Below, piece after piece: positions 63,571 to 64,000 of a stretch of 64,000 nt of DNA (the stretch's first letter is position 1; each line of letters starts with the position of its first letter). The notes beneath the pieces were generated by a model that worked only from the letters and a program-made list of their open reading frames with translations, searched no databases and was not told the origin of the DNA. The DNA lies in assembly GCA_032622095.1 (NCBI GenBank), contig CP136061.1, positions 259,442,077 through 259,506,076 of the forward strand. The letters run 5' to 3'. The stretch comes from Siphonodentalium dalli (Eukaryota > Mollusca > Scaphopoda > Gadilida > Siphonodentaliidae). The position numbers and the translations under genes are program-made.

Positions 63571-64000
63571 CATTAGGCCCAGTTGACCGTCGGTTGACCA
63601 CCTACAGATATCATGGGGGGATGGCAAATAAGAAATCGACAAATTTTGAAGGAAATTTCGTATAGTTTGAACATTTAGTGGCACAAGCTGTCGCTATATG
63701 GCCACATAATCATCATTTGTACCCGCCTTACTGAAAACCCGGAACTAAATGTTCAAACTATACGAAATTTCCTTCAAAATTTGTCGATTTCTTATTTGCC
63801 ATCCCCCCATGATATCTGTAGGTGGTCAACCGACGGTCAACTGGTCCGGGTTTTCAGTAAGGCGGGTACAAATGATGATTATGTGGCCATATAGCGACAG
63901 CTTGTGCCACTAAATGTTCAAACTATACGAAATTTCCTTCAAAATTTGTCGATTTCTTATTTGCCATCCCCCCATGATATCTGTAGGTGGTCAACCGACG
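63571..64000. repeat. Overlapping palindromes running off the window edge
   Basis: Two blocks: A (about 100 bp, CTAAATGTTCAAACTATACG to GGTCAACCGACGGTCAACTG) and B (about 65 bp, GTCCGGGTTTTCAGTAAGGC to CGACAGCTTGTGCCA). The order is A' B' A B A (prime = inverted) at about 63573-63677, 63678-63742, 63744-63842, 63843-63908 and 63909-64000+. B' is slightly shorter at its junction (CCCGG). Near-identical copies indicate a recent event. Confidence 0.9.

Overview
This is eukaryotic, metazoan DNA, probably from a marine invertebrate. Two exons of a TEX264-like gene with GT-AG splice signals, several animal-type transposon families and histone-type 3' stem-loops support this. I cannot name the species. 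Only one host gene is recognisable; the rest is a dense, nested pile of mobile elements and satellites.

Layout: 1-6.6 kb holds the minus-strand 5' part of a TEX264 homologue (two exons, a ~3.75 kb intron, a 52-codon ORF just upstream) with small fold-back elements. 6.7-11.1 kb is satellite DNA: ~130-bp units, then about 50 copies of a ~52-bp minisatellite. 11.1-14.4 kb holds MITEs.

14,665-31,952 is a complete 17.3-kb Polinton/Maverick with terminal inverted repeats and a 6-bp target duplication (GGCCAC). It sits inside a ~450-bp MITE whose uninterrupted paralogue lies at 58.7-59.1 kb, so an empty site is visible in the same window. Its right-hand, plus-strand block encodes protein-primed DNA polymerase B, packaging ATPase, chromodomain integrase, penton-like and major capsid proteins, adenain-like protease and several small virion-type proteins. 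Its left-hand block is unusual: two divergent gene pairs (an OTU-like protein, and 162-, 62- and 103-residue orphans) built by duplication around AT-rich bidirectional promoters. All four of these genes end in a hairpin that matches the metazoan histone-mRNA 3' stem-loop, one with compensatory base changes. A third, nearly perfect palindromic promoter drives the polymerase one way and a CCHC zinc-knuckle protein the other, and gives both the same N-terminal peptide.

Taken together the Polinton looks like a virus-like genome with two classes of message: an accessory class with histone-like (replication-dependent, non-polyadenylated) 3' ends, and a replication/capsid class ending at AATAAA signals. 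That division is inference from the sequence.

32-64 kb: a near-complete non-LTR retrotransposon (ORF1 broken by one stop and one C-run slip, ORF2 open), a decayed P-element/THAP9-like transposase, a 5'-truncated Jockey-like LINE on the minus strand, paired copies of a fold-back MITE (one invaded by a 68-bp minisatellite), a 22-bp minisatellite, a 3.6-kb fold-back element carrying four head-to-tail Helitron-like copies, five piggyBac-like TTAA MITEs across the window, and an overlapping palindrome running off the right edge.
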